A stretch of DNA of 10,276 bases, taken from contig JALSJL010000441.1 of NCBI GenBank assembly GCA_026989405.1, positions 1 to 10,276 on the forward strand, read 5' to 3'. This DNA is from Marinosulfonomonas sp. GTDB taxonomy: Bacteria > Pseudomonadota > Alphaproteobacteria > Rhodobacterales > Rhodobacteraceae. The notes beneath the pieces were generated by a model that had not been told where the DNA came from, made no database searches, and saw nothing but the letters and a program-made list of their open reading frames with translations. Below, piece by piece: positions 1 to 6,674 of this stretch; position 1 is the stretch's first letter; each line of letters begins with the position of its first letter. A program made the translations under genes and the position numbers.

Positions 1-316
1 TGGTGCCGGCGAGCGTCAGCGTCGGGGTGCCGTCGGTGACGAAGATAACGGCCTCGGCCTGGGGGTCGGGTTCGGGTTCGGTTGAGCCGCCGCCGGGCGC
101 GACCTCGACGATCAGCTGGGCGAAGGTTTCGGCGAAACCGGTCATCGGGCGGGCCAGCACCCAGGCGCGGGTATCGGCCCAGAGCGGCAGGTTGGAGGTG
201 ACGATGTCGGTCATCACGCTGGCCGGGATCACCGCGTAGGACGGCGTGAACACGGCCGGGGCGTAGAGGCGTTCGGACTGGCCGGGCAGGCCGCCGCGGG
301 GGGTGAAATAGCTCAT
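1..316 (-). CDS. allE: (S)-ureidoglycine aminohydrolase, AllE-type cupin (3' part missing)
   Basis: Only the first 105 codons lie in the window; the gene runs off the left edge. The protein begins MSYFTPRGGLPGQSERLYAP and continues with TDIVTSNLPLWADTRAWVLARP (about residues 36-57) and a VEVAPGGGSTEPEP stretch (70-83). This resembles the N-terminal cupin half of ureidoglycine aminohydrolases, often annotated in alphaproteobacteria as 'bifunctional allantoicase/(S)-ureidoglycine aminohydrolase'. Known members release ammonia from (S)-ureidoglycine to give (S)-ureidoglycolate; the metal-binding residues lie further into the protein and cannot be checked here. The ATG overlaps the stop of the puuE-type gene in an ATGA motif, so the two are almost certainly co-transcribed and co-translated. 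Family assignment is by recognition of the N-terminus and by context. Allantoicase activity cannot be judged from this part. Confidence 0.8.
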   Translation of the reverse strand, partial: MSYFTPRGGLPGQSERLYAPAVFTPSYAVIPASVMTDIVTSNLPLWADTRAWVLARPMTGFAETFAQLIVEVAPGGGSTEPEPDPQAEAVIFVTDGTPTLTLAGT

Positions 317-1719
317 GGCAGCATGTCCTTGAGCCGGTGCCAGGCGATGCGTTCAACCTGGCGGCAGGCCTCGGCAAATTCGCGGTCGCGGTCGTTTTCG
401 AGGCGGGTCTTGAAGGCTTCGAGGATCGCCGGCTTGTCGTGATCCTTGACCGCGATGATGAAGGGGAAGCCGAATTTTTCCGTGTAGCGCGCGTTCAACT
501 CGCTGAAGGCGGCGCGTTCCTGGTCGGTCAGCGCGTCCAGCCCGGCGCTGGCCTGTTCGGCGGTGCTTTCGGCGGTGAGCTTTTTCGCCGCCGCCAGCTT
601 GCCGGCGAGGTCGGGGTGGGCGGTGAGCACGGCGAGGCGCTTTTCCTCGGGGGCCGAGCGGAAGGCGCGCGCGAGCGCGTTGTGCACGCCGGCGGCGCAG
701 TCATGGGCCGGGCCGAGTTCGAGCCGGTGGGCGCGTTCGGCGACCCAGGGGGAATGTTCGAAGACGGAGCCGAAAGCCTCGACGAAACGCTCGCGGCTCA
801 TTTCCGAGGGGCGTTCGACGTCTTGCGGCGGGTGGTGTTCGGCCCAGTGGTCGGCGATGTCGATGCGCCGCGGGAACCAGACGCCTTCGTGGCCCTGCGC
901 GTAGTCGAGAAAGCGTCTGAGCGCCGCGGCGCGGCCGGGCCGGCCGATCAGGCGGCAGTGCAGGCCGACACTCATCATCCGCCCGCCCTCGGCGTAGAGC
1001 GTGTCGAACGCGTCCTTCAGGTAGCTGTAGAACTGGTCGCCCGCGTTGAAGCCCTGGGGCGTGGCAAAACGCATGTCGTTGGCGTCCAGCGTGTAGGGGA
1101 TGATCAGCTGGTCGCGGGTGCCGATGCGTTTCCAGTAGGGCAGATCGTCGTCGTAGGTATCCGAGATATAGGCAAAGCCGCCCTCTTCGGCCACGAGCCG
1201 CACGGTGTTCATCGAGCAGCGCCCGAGATACCAGCCGCGCGGGCGCTCCCCTGTGACCTCGCCGTGCAGGCGGATGGCTTCGGCCAGGTGCTCGCGTTCG
1301 ACGTCTTCGGGGCAGTCCTTGTATTCGACCCATTTGAGGCCGTGGCTGGCGATTTCCCAGCCGGCGTCCTGCATCGCGGCCACCTGTTCCGGCGAGCGGG
1401 CCAGCGCGGTGGCGACGCCGTAGACGGTGACCGGGATATTTGCCCCGGTGAACATCCGGTGGAGCCGCCAGAAGCCGGCGCGGGCGCCGTATTCGTAGAT
1501 GCTCTCCATGTTCCAGTGGCGCTGGCCGGGCCACTGGGCGGCGCCGACGATTTCCGAAAGGAAGGCTTCGGAGGCGGCGTCGCCGTGCAGGGTGTTGTTT
1601 TCGCCGCCCTCTTCGTAGTTCACGACGAACTGGACGGCGATGCGCGCGCCGCCGGGCCAGTTGGCCGCGGGCGGCGTCGGGCCATAGCCGCGCATGTCTC
1701 TGGGGTAGCGGTCTGCCAT
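313..1719 (-). CDS. puuE: Fused allantoinase (PuuE) and OHCU decarboxylase
   Basis: A 468-residue protein with two enzymes joined. Residues about 1-300 are a cofactor-free allantoinase of the polysaccharide deacetylase (NodB-like) fold, with VNYEEGGEN at 33-41, ASHG at 124-127 and a GLHCRLIGRPGR stretch near 252-263; PuuE opens the (S)-allantoin ring to give allantoate. Residues about 305-468 are a 2-oxo-4-hydroxy-4-carboxy-5-ureidoimidazoline (OHCU) decarboxylase, recognised from AHPDLAGK (367-374, with the conserved His-Pro-Asp), FGFPFIIAVK (416-425) and the closing R-L-x-N-D-R-x-x-E-F helix. The order of steps is reversed in the chain: the C-terminal domain makes allantoin, which the N-terminal domain consumes. 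The start at 1719 (MADRYPRDM) is preferred because the 56-codon upstream extension (to 1887) overlaps uraH and lies in AT-rich spacer. The Shine-Dalgarno is weak. This fusion is known in related bacteria. Confidence 0.92.
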   Translation of the reverse strand: MADRYPRDMRGYGPTPPAANWPGGARIAVQFVVNYEEGGENNTLHGDAASEAFLSEIVGAAQWPGQRHWNMESIYEYGARAGFWRLHRMFTGANIPVTVYGVATALARSPEQVAAMQDAGWEIASHGLKWVEYKDCPEDVEREHLAEAIRLHGEVTGERPRGWYLGRCSMNTVRLVAEEGGFAYISDTYDDDLPYWKRIGTRDQLIIPYTLDANDMRFATPQGFNAGDQFYSYLKDAFDTLYAEGGRMMSVGLHCRLIGRPGRAAALRRFLDYAQGHEGVWFPRRIDIADHWAEHHPPQDVERPSEMSRERFVEAFGSVFEHSPWVAERAHRLELGPAHDCAAGVHNALARAFRSAPEEKRLAVLTAHPDLAGKLAAAKKLTAESTAEQASAGLDALTDQERAAFSELNARYTEKFGFPFIIAVKDHDKPAILEAFKTRLENDRDREFAEACRQVERIAWHRLKDMLP

Positions 1720-1797
1720 GGTGCTCGCTTTCGTTTTCCCCTGAATACGCGAAAAATCCGGGATGATTATCAAAAAAATACGAAAACAGTTGTTATC

Positions 1798-1825
1798 TCG
1801 CGCAGAGGTCGATTTTTCTGCGCGA
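1798..1825. promoter_or_regulatory. Inverted repeat in the puuE/uraH divergent spacer
   Basis: Perfect 9-bp arms TCGCGCAGA (1798-1806) and TCTGCGCGA (1817-1825) surround a 10-base T-rich loop. The repeat lies 37 bp upstream of the uraH ATG, in the 143-bp spacer between divergent puuE and uraH, whose central part (about 1741-1797) is A/T rich in contrast to its surroundings. It could be an operator for a dimeric regulator acting on both genes, or a hairpin in the uraH leader RNA. I do not recognise the motif as a known regulator's site. Confidence 0.45.
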
Positions 1826-1862
1826 TCAGGGCAATGATAGGGAAAAGCGAAAGGAACAGGTG

Positions 1863-2219
1863 ATGGCCGAGGGTTTTCTGACGACACATGTGCTGGATAC
1901 GGCGCGCGGGGTGCCGGCGGCGGGGATGCATATCGAGCTGTTCCGGCTGGGCGATGCGCGCGAGTTCATCCACGCGATGGTGACCAATGCCGATGGGCGC
2001 ACGGATGCGCAGATGTTGCCGGCGAGCGAGTTTCGCATCGGGGTTTACGAACTGGTGTTCCATGCCGGCGATTACCTGGATGCGGTGGGTGCGGCACCGG
2101 AAAGCCCGCGGTTTCTGGATGTGATCCCGATCCGGTTCGGCATTTCGGACGCGGGCGCGCATTACCATGTGCCGTTGCTGATTTCGCCGTTCGGCTATTC
2201 GACCTACCGGGGGAGCTAG
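1863..2219 (+). CDS. uraH: 5-hydroxyisourate hydrolase (transthyretin-like)
   Basis: A 118-residue protein, the usual size of HIU hydrolase. It hydrolyses 5-hydroxyisourate, the product of urate oxidation, to OHCU. The family signatures are complete: LTTHVLDTARG at the N-terminus with His9, an ADGR motif (Arg46), HYHVPLLISPFGYSTYRGS at the end with His102, and the C-terminal Tyr-Arg-Gly-Ser. These His/Arg/His/YRGS residues form the active site in characterised members. There is no signal peptide, so it is cytoplasmic. The ATG at 1863 has AAGGA at 1851-1855; a GTG directly before it (1860) would add one residue. It is divergent from puuE, whose C-terminal domain takes its product. Confidence 0.96.
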   Translation: MAEGFLTTHVLDTARGVPAAGMHIELFRLGDAREFIHAMVTNADGRTDAQMLPASEFRIGVYELVFHAGDYLDAVGAAPESPRFLDVIPIRFGISDAGAHYHVPLLISPFGYSTYRGS

Positions 2220-2352
2220 GGGGCAAGGCTCTTGCAAAAGTCTGGAACGCGGTCTGGAACCGCTTGCGCTGTGCAGAGCCTGGCGGTTCCTTCACCTGCG
2301 GGTCCGCCATTTGCGACCGGATCAAGGGGCGCCGGGCGGGCCAATGCCGCGC

Positions 2353-3114
2353 CTATTGTGCATAGAACGCCCCGTATTCGGTGCTTGACGTGACAGGACT
2401 GGAATGGTCCAGGCTCACCGCCCCGACCAGACCCGATCCGCCCTGTTCCAGAACAAAGCCGCCGTAGTTGCCCGGGGAGGCAGTATTGAAAACGGCGATT
2501 CGATTCCCGCCCGAGGTCGCACCGGCAAAGCTGCCATCCGGGCTCAGCGCCGTGGTCTGCAGGATCAGGTCGGCGTAAGGGTCGAGCCCGCCTCGATTGG
2601 CAACGACCCCGTCTATCGTGGCATTGGCGAAATCCACATTGAGCGTTGCATCGCCGGAGATCCAATCCTGCCCGACGCCGGCGGGATCGACGCGAAACCC
2701 CGTGTAGGATCCGGCAAACATGGCGCTGCCCGCCGTCGGCATCTGTCCGGGGGTATTGCGCGTGGTGTATGCGCCCGCCAGCGCACCGTTGTTGTCGTCG
2801 GTATAATAGGCGGTGGCCCGGCCCGCGCCGGTGTCCGGAGTATATAGAGCAAGCACAGCGCTGGTGAACAGAGGCCCGGCCCCGCCGCCAAGCAAATAGG
2901 TTGCTGAGTTGGCGCTGGCAACGTTCAGGCCCATCTGCACCGATGTCGCGCCCTGCTGCACTGTCACCGTGTTTGTCGCCGGATCAAATGTGGTGGTGAC
3001 GGCATCGCCCAGTTCATAGCGGTTGACCGGGGGCGGCGGCGCGGAATTGGTGGCGCAGCCGCTGGCCGCAAGTACCGCCGCGAGGGCGACAGTGGATGTC
3101 ATCAGGTGTTTCAT
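2353..3114 (-). CDS. Predicted lipoprotein with glycine-rich, probably TbpB-like barrel domain
   Basis: A 253-residue protein with a lipoprotein signal peptide: a short basic start, the hydrophobic stretch TVALAAVLAA and lipobox LAASGC, giving lipidated Cys20. A Pro-rich linker (PPPP, 26-29) follows. The C-terminal half has alternating Gly-rich strands: FAGSYTGFRV, GDATLNVDFANATIDGVVANRG, DGSFAGATSGG, GGFVLEQGGSGLVGAVSLDH and STEYGAFYAQ at the very end. This pattern resembles the small eight-stranded barrel of transferrin-binding protein B and of related surface lipoproteins common in this group, but no ligand can be inferred. Gly/Ala/Ser/Thr richness and few charged residues suit a secreted or outer-membrane protein. 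AGGAG and GGAG lie just before the ATG. It is divergent from the double-HTH regulator, with 160 bp between them, and convergent with uraH; a link to purine breakdown is not evident. Confidence 0.75.
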   Translation of the reverse strand: MKHLMTSTVALAAVLAASGCATNSAPPPPVNRYELGDAVTTTFDPATNTVTVQQGATSVQMGLNVASANSATYLLGGGAGPLFTSAVLALYTPDTGAGRATAYYTDDNNGALAGAYTTRNTPGQMPTAGSAMFAGSYTGFRVDPAGVGQDWISGDATLNVDFANATIDGVVANRGGLDPYADLILQTTALSPDGSFAGATSGGNRIAVFNTASPGNYGGFVLEQGGSGLVGAVSLDHSSPVTSSTEYGAFYAQ

Positions 3115-3274
3115 GTCTCCGGTCTCCTGTTTCGCCCGGGCGGGTGCCGCCGAGCGCCTTTCACAGGATCATCCTAGGGCCGGGCCGGATTTTGCATAAT
3201 TGCGGATTCATGCTAGTCTGGGTTCCTGTTTTGGACCCCACGGCCCACCTGTCGGATTGTTTTGGATATTCGAA
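3115..3274. promoter_or_regulatory. Divergent spacer between the lipoprotein and LuxR-type genes
   Basis: This 160-bp gap must hold both promoters. A TTGCAT at 3192-3197 could be a -35 for the rightward gene, but no good -10 lies at the right distance. A GGGTTC/GGACCC pair (one G-T wobble) occurs near 3222-3240. I see no strong operator. Confidence 0.25.
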
Positions 3275-4291
3275 ATGAGGGATTCCCCCGAATTTCAGGG
3301 CTTGCTTGCCCAGCTTCGCCCCCGTGAACAGGAGGTTCTGCGCCAGGTGGCCCGGGGTGCCACGGTGCAGCAGGTGGCGACCGCTCTGGGCATCAGCTGT
3401 TCGACCGTGGACAAGCACCTGGCGTCCGTGCGGCGCCGGCTGGGCGTGCTGCGCACGGCCGAAGCCGTGGTGATCTTCTGGCAGAACCATGCGCGGCGGC
3501 AAAGGGAACAGGATATCCCGCGCGAAACGATCGCCGATGGCGGCGCGCCAGCTGCACCTTTTGCCCGGTTTGCCGCGCAGTTGCCGGAGATTGCAGATTT
3601 CGATACGGCCTGGGACAGGCTGTGCGCCTGCCTGGAGCATGTCGGCCTTGCCAGCCCCGTTTTCGGCGTGCTTGCAGAGCCGTTCGGCCATCTGACCGGC
3701 GGTGTGAAAATGCTGAAATGGCCTTTGAACCGGGATCTGGATCGGCAGTATGAACGTGCCGGGGGCCAGTTGCGAAACCCGGTGTCTGTTGCCGTTGCCA
3801 CAAATCGGGCCACGACCGTGATCGGCCGTGAAGCGCTGGTCCGGCATTTTTCCGATCATCTTCCCGAAAGACAGGCCGGGATCGTCGCGTCGCAATTGAT
3901 CCCCGAGGAAAATGCCCTGGCCGTGAACCTGCCGGGACAGGACGTGGGAACCGGGGCGCCCTTTGCCATTACCTGTCTGGGCCGGCGGGACACCGTCGCG
4001 CAACTGCATGAGGACGACCGCGCGCAAGACCGGCAGTTGCGGGCGCTGATCACGCTGTTCTGGAACCATTGCAAGGCACAAGGGTGGGTGGCCCGGACCA
4101 CCGGGCTGACCGGTCGGGAGCGCGAGGCGCTGAGCCTGGCGGCTTGCGGAATGAACGGAGCGGAACTGGCCGAGCGCCTGGATGTCTCTTACCGGGGGGC
4201 GCAAAAGGTTCTGCATGGAGCGCGCGCGCGGCTGCGCGCTCCGACCACCACGGCGGCCATTTATCGGGCGACCGTGTTCGGCGCGATCTGA
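3275..4291 (+). CDS. LuxR-family regulator with HTH domains at both ends
   Basis: A 338-residue protein. Residues 14-65 form a LuxR/GerE-type HTH: LRPREQEVLRQVARG followed by QQVATALGISCSTVDKHLASVRRRLG, matching the usual LTxRExEVLxxxAxG...EIAxxLxISxxTVxxHLxxxxxKLG pattern. Residues 278-338 form a second one: LTGREREALSLAACGMNGAELAERLDVSYRGAQKVLHGARARL, with a less canonical recognition helix (RGAQKVL in place of xTVxxHL). Between them, about 105-265, the spacing of F-x-x-A-W, WPLNRDLDRQY, a Gly-Gly and NPV (168-170) resembles the autoinducer-binding domain of quorum-sensing LuxR proteins, where W...Y and Asp-Pro are usual; here Asp is replaced by Asn, so acyl-homoserine-lactone binding is doubtful. 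No luxI is nearby. The ATG at 3275 is chosen because the upstream extension (TTG at 3200) is not family-like; a TTG at 3257 is also possible. Targets are unknown; the divergent lipoprotein gene is a candidate. Confidence 0.78.
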   Translation: MRDSPEFQGLLAQLRPREQEVLRQVARGATVQQVATALGISCSTVDKHLASVRRRLGVLRTAEAVVIFWQNHARRQREQDIPRETIADGGAPAAPFARFAAQLPEIADFDTAWDRLCACLEHVGLASPVFGVLAEPFGHLTGGVKMLKWPLNRDLDRQYERAGGQLRNPVSVAVATNRATTVIGREALVRHFSDHLPERQAGIVASQLIPEENALAVNLPGQDVGTGAPFAITCLGRRDTVAQLHEDDRAQDRQLRALITLFWNHCKAQGWVARTTGLTGREREALSLAACGMNGAELAERLDVSYRGAQKVLHGARARLRAPTTTAAIYRATVFGAI

Positions 4292-4308
4292 ACGCGCCCT
4301 GGGTAGTG

Positions 4309-4328
4309 GCCCCTGTCCGGCCGGGGGC
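4309..4328. terminator. GC-rich hairpin between convergent genes
   Basis: GCCCCTG (4309-4315) pairs with CGGGGGC (4322-4328), including one G-T pair, around a 6-base loop, in the 40-bp gap between the ends of the LuxR-type and LysR genes. Its place suggests a two-way terminator, but neither side has a T run, so intrinsic termination is uncertain. Confidence 0.3.
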
Positions 4329-4331
4329 GGG

Positions 4332-5249
4332 TCAGCCGTGGCCGGCGCTGGCCAGTTGGGTCTTGATGTGATTGATCATGAAATCGGTGAAAAGCTGCAC
4401 CTTGGGGTCCTTGAGGCGGCGGTGCGGGGACAGGCAGGCGAGTTGGACCGGGACCGGGGGGGTGGCCTCGGCAACCGGGGTGAGGGCGCCGGATTTCAGG
4501 TGTTCGGCGACCTCGAAGATCGGTTTCATCACGATGCCGCGCCCGTCGAGCGCCCAGCGGGTCAACACGTCGCCATCGTCGCTTTCGAACGGGCCGGTGA
4601 CGGCGAATTTCCGGCGTCCCGACGGGGTTTCCAGCGACCACTGGAATTCCCTGGCGCCGGGAAAGCGCAGCGACAGGCAGTCGTGCTTGTCGGCGATCAG
4701 CGCCTCGCCGTTTTCCGGGTGGCCGCGGCGCGCGACATAGGCGGGCGATGCGCACAGGATGCGGGGGCATTCGGTGATCACGCGGACCTTCAGGTTGCTG
4801 TCTTCGAGGATGCCGAGATGGAAGGCGAGGTCGAGCCCCTCGCCGGTCACGTCGATCACCCGGTCCGACAGGCGCAGGCGCACGTCGATCTGCGGGTAGC
4901 TGTCCTTGAAGAGCGGCACCGCCGGCGCCACGAAGCGGCGCCCGATGCCGAGCGGGGCGGCGACAAACAGCGTGCCGCGCGGGTTGTCGCCGGCGCTGGC
5001 GATGGCGGCCTCGGCCTCGGCGATGGCGTCGAGCACCTTGCGGGCGCCGTCGTAGAAGAGCTTGCCGTTCTCGGTGGGTTTCAAGCTGCGCGTGGTGCGG
5101 TTGAAGAGGCGCACGCCCAGGTGTTTTTCCAGGTCGGATATGCGCGATGAGGCGACCGCCGGCGAGGTGCGCTGGTCGCGGGCGGCCGCGCTCATCCCGC
5201 CGAGTTCATAGACCCGGACGAACATTTGCAGGTTGCGGACATAGGCCAT
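4332..5249 (-). CDS. LysR-family transcriptional regulator, probably of urate catabolism
   Basis: A 305-residue LysR protein of normal length. Residues 4-62 are the N-terminal winged HTH: LQMFVRVYELGGMSAAARDQ, TSPAVASSRISDLEKHLGVRLFNRTTRSLKPTENG. This is followed by the linker helix and, from about 92 (RGTLFVAAPLGIGRRFVAPAVPLF), the substrate-binding effector domain, most like the CrgA/aminoacid-regulator subgroup. The start MAYVRNLQMF at 5249 is set because the open frame upstream (to 5369) enters the puuD gene and is not family-like. It is divergent from puuD with a 101-bp gap, the classic LysR arrangement, so regulation of puuD and itself in response to urate or another purine product is the likely role; the inducer is inferred only from position. 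Confidence 0.9.
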   Translation of the reverse strand: MAYVRNLQMFVRVYELGGMSAAARDQRTSPAVASSRISDLEKHLGVRLFNRTTRSLKPTENGKLFYDGARKVLDAIAEAEAAIASAGDNPRGTLFVAAPLGIGRRFVAPAVPLFKDSYPQIDVRLRLSDRVIDVTGEGLDLAFHLGILEDSNLKVRVITECPRILCASPAYVARRGHPENGEALIADKHDCLSLRFPGAREFQWSLETPSGRRKFAVTGPFESDDGDVLTRWALDGRGIVMKPIFEVAEHLKSGALTPVAEATPPVPVQLACLSPHRRLKDPKVQLFTDFMINHIKTQLASAGHG

Positions 5250-5350
5250 GATTATCTGCCTGAATTTGAAAGTCTGTTGCGATTTGCAGGATACACTAAA
5301 AAGTGGGGGCCGGTATAGTCCTGGGCAATCGGTGCGATACGGAGGGTGCA
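5250..5350. promoter_or_regulatory. LysR/puuD divergent regulatory spacer
   Basis: The 101-bp gap should hold the LysR binding site and both promoters. For puuD, TTGAAA (5266-5271, five of six to TTGACA) is followed after 18-20 bases by GATACA/TACACT, a weak -10. Short inverted elements are CACT/AGTG (5294-5297, 5302-5305) and CAGGA/TCCTG (5287-5291, 5319-5323). A strong puuD ribosome binding site, GGAGG, lies at 5341-5345. None of these is decisive as the LysR T-N11-A box. Confidence 0.35.
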
Positions 5351-6577
5351 ATGTACGATTTGGCGGCAATGGAAGCGTGGCTGGAATTTGCCGTGCGCTG
5401 GGTGCATGTGATCACCGCGATTGCGTGGATCGGGTCTTCGTTCTACTTCATCGCGCTCGATCTGGGCCTGCACCGCGACCGCAACCTGGCCAGCGGCGCC
5501 GACGGCGAAGAGTGGCAGGTGCATGGCGGCGGCTTTTACCATGTGCAGAAATACCTGGTGGCGCCCGAGCAAATGCCGGCCGACCTGGTCTGGTTCAAAT
5601 GGGAAAGCTATTCGACCTGGCTGAGCGGTTTCGCGATGCTGATCCTGGTCTACTATATGGGTGCGGAACTGTTTCTGGTCGATCCGAACGTCGCCGATAT
5701 TGCCGTGTGGCAAGCGATCCTGATTTCGCTGGCATCGCTGGGGTTTGGCTGGGTGATCTACGACGCCATCTGCAAGTCGCGCCTTGGCGATGACAACACG
5801 CGGCTGATGGTGCTGCTCTATGTCATTCTGGTCGCGATGGCCTGGGGCTATACGCAGGTGTTCTCGGGCCGTGCGGCGCTGTTGCACCTGGGGGCGTTCA
5901 CCGCGACGATCATGACCGCGAACGTGTTTTTCATCATCATGCCGAACCAGCGGATCGTGGTGGCCGACCTGAAGGCCGGGCGGGTGCCCGATGCGAAATA
6001 CGGGCGTATCGCCAAGCAACGCTCGACGCATAACAACTACCTGACGCTGCCGGTGATCTTTCTGATGCTGTCGAACCACTACCCGCTGGCGTTCGCGAGC
6101 CAATACAACTGGCTGATCGCGTCGCTGGTGTTCCTGATGGGGGTGACGATCCGGCATTATTTCAACTCGCTTCATGCGCGCAAGGGCAATCCGACCTGGA
6201 CATGGCTGGCGACGGCGGTTCTGTTCATCGTGATCATGTGGCTGTCAACGGCGCCAATGTTCCAGCAAACCGAAGAAGAGGTCTCGCTGGGCCCGCAGGC
6301 CCGCAGGTTTGCCGCCGCCGAAGGGTTCGAGGATGTGGCCGATATTGTCCTGGGCCGCTGCTCGATGTGCCACGCCGCCGAGCCATCCTGGGACGGGATG
6401 GCCTGGCCGCCCAAGGGGATCATCCTGGAAACGCCGAACGACCTGGCCCGCCACGCGAAACAGGTTTACCTGCAAGCCGGGCTGAGCACCGCGATGCCGC
6501 CGGCCAACCTGTCCTACATCGAGCCCGAAGAACGCGCGGCAATCGTTGCCTGGTTCCGGGCCGCCTCTGAAGGCTGA
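5351..6577 (+). CDS. puuD: Urate hydroxylase PuuD, membrane-bound with C-terminal cytochrome c domain
   Basis: A 408-residue protein. Residues about 15-300 hold several hydrophobic spans (for example 13-37, 91-110, 118-140, 151-170, 179-198, 232-243, 253-267, 284-300), with the family's WVHVITAIAWIGSSFYFIALD start, a long loop including HGGGFYHVQKY, and QRSTHNNYLTLPVIFLMLSNHYP. Residues about 315-408 form a c-type cytochrome domain: C337-S-M-C340-H341 binds haem, and Met382 in STAMPPAN is the likely second axial ligand. Characterised PuuD oxidises urate to 5-hydroxyisourate at the inner membrane and passes electrons to its cytochrome domain, so no hydrogen peroxide is made, unlike soluble uricase. 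The start at 5351 has GGAGG six bases upstream. The product feeds UraH and the PuuE fusion encoded to the left. Confidence 0.95.
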   Translation: MYDLAAMEAWLEFAVRWVHVITAIAWIGSSFYFIALDLGLHRDRNLASGADGEEWQVHGGGFYHVQKYLVAPEQMPADLVWFKWESYSTWLSGFAMLILVYYMGAELFLVDPNVADIAVWQAILISLASLGFGWVIYDAICKSRLGDDNTRLMVLLYVILVAMAWGYTQVFSGRAALLHLGAFTATIMTANVFFIIMPNQRIVVADLKAGRVPDAKYGRIAKQRSTHNNYLTLPVIFLMLSNHYPLAFASQYNWLIASLVFLMGVTIRHYFNSLHARKGNPTWTWLATAVLFIVIMWLSTAPMFQQTEEEVSLGPQARRFAAAEGFEDVADIVLGRCSMCHAAEPSWDGMAWPPKGIILETPNDLARHAKQVYLQAGLSTAMPPANLSYIEPEERAAIVAWFRAASEG

Positions 6578-6611
6578 TCCCGTTCCGCCGTCACTGTCGG
6601 GAATTTGATGC

Positions 6612-6640
6612 TTGCACGCCAGATTCTGTTACGTTATAAC
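6612..6640 (+). promoter_or_regulatory. Candidate sigma-70 promoter of zur-znuCB
   Basis: TTGCAC (6612-6617), a 17-base spacer and TATAAC (6635-6640, five of six to TATAAT). The -35 is only half matched. The -10 lies inside the Zur-box palindrome, as expected for repression by blocking polymerase. It would start RNA near 6647. Confidence 0.45.
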
Positions 6641-6646
6641 ATCACA
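6627..6646. promoter_or_regulatory. Zur operator (Zur box)
   Basis: TGTTACGTTATAACATCACA is an imperfect palindrome, eight of ten symmetric pairs matching, centred on GTTATAAC. Alphaproteobacterial Zur sites share a TGTTATAACA-like core. It sits directly upstream of the zur-znuC-znuB genes and overlaps the -10, so zinc-bound Zur should repress its own operon. Identification rests on motif likeness and context, not on a computed score. Confidence 0.65.
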
Positions 6647-6674
6647 ACTCGTGAGTTGGCCCAGCAACAAGAAC

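Noticed and set aside
62..86. Tandem-like TCGGGT units on the plus strand inside the allE-type gene.
   Set aside because: They encode the Pro/Glu-rich STEPEPDPQ loop in frame. The run is too short and imperfect to be called a repeat element.
337..1863. A long plus-strand open frame (about 508 codons) opposite the puuE-type gene.
   Set aside because: Its product is Gly/Ala/Val/Arg-rich with no recognisable domain, and it lies antisense to a clear two-domain enzyme. High-GC codon bias makes such frames common.
2223..2263. Two small hairpins after uraH (GCAAG/CTTGC at 2223-2235; GCGGT/ACCGC at 2249-2263) considered as a terminator.
   Set aside because: The stems are only 5 bp and no T run follows; they may be chance in GC-rich DNA. 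TCTGGAAC is also repeated 12 bp apart here, too short to matter.
4182..5150. A plus-strand open frame of about 322 codons opposite the LysR gene.
   Set aside because: It covers the LysR coding sequence in antisense, overlaps the end of the LuxR-type gene, and shows no domain or ribosome binding site.
5252..6175. A minus-strand open frame of about 307 codons opposite puuD.
   Set aside because: Its product is rich in His, Arg and Gln, the usual result of reading a membrane-protein gene backwards, and it conflicts with puuD and the LysR promoter.
6578..6602. TCCCG/CGGGA arms after puuD considered as a terminator.
   Set aside because: A 5-bp stem with a 15-base loop is weak, and the following bases have just three T in a row.
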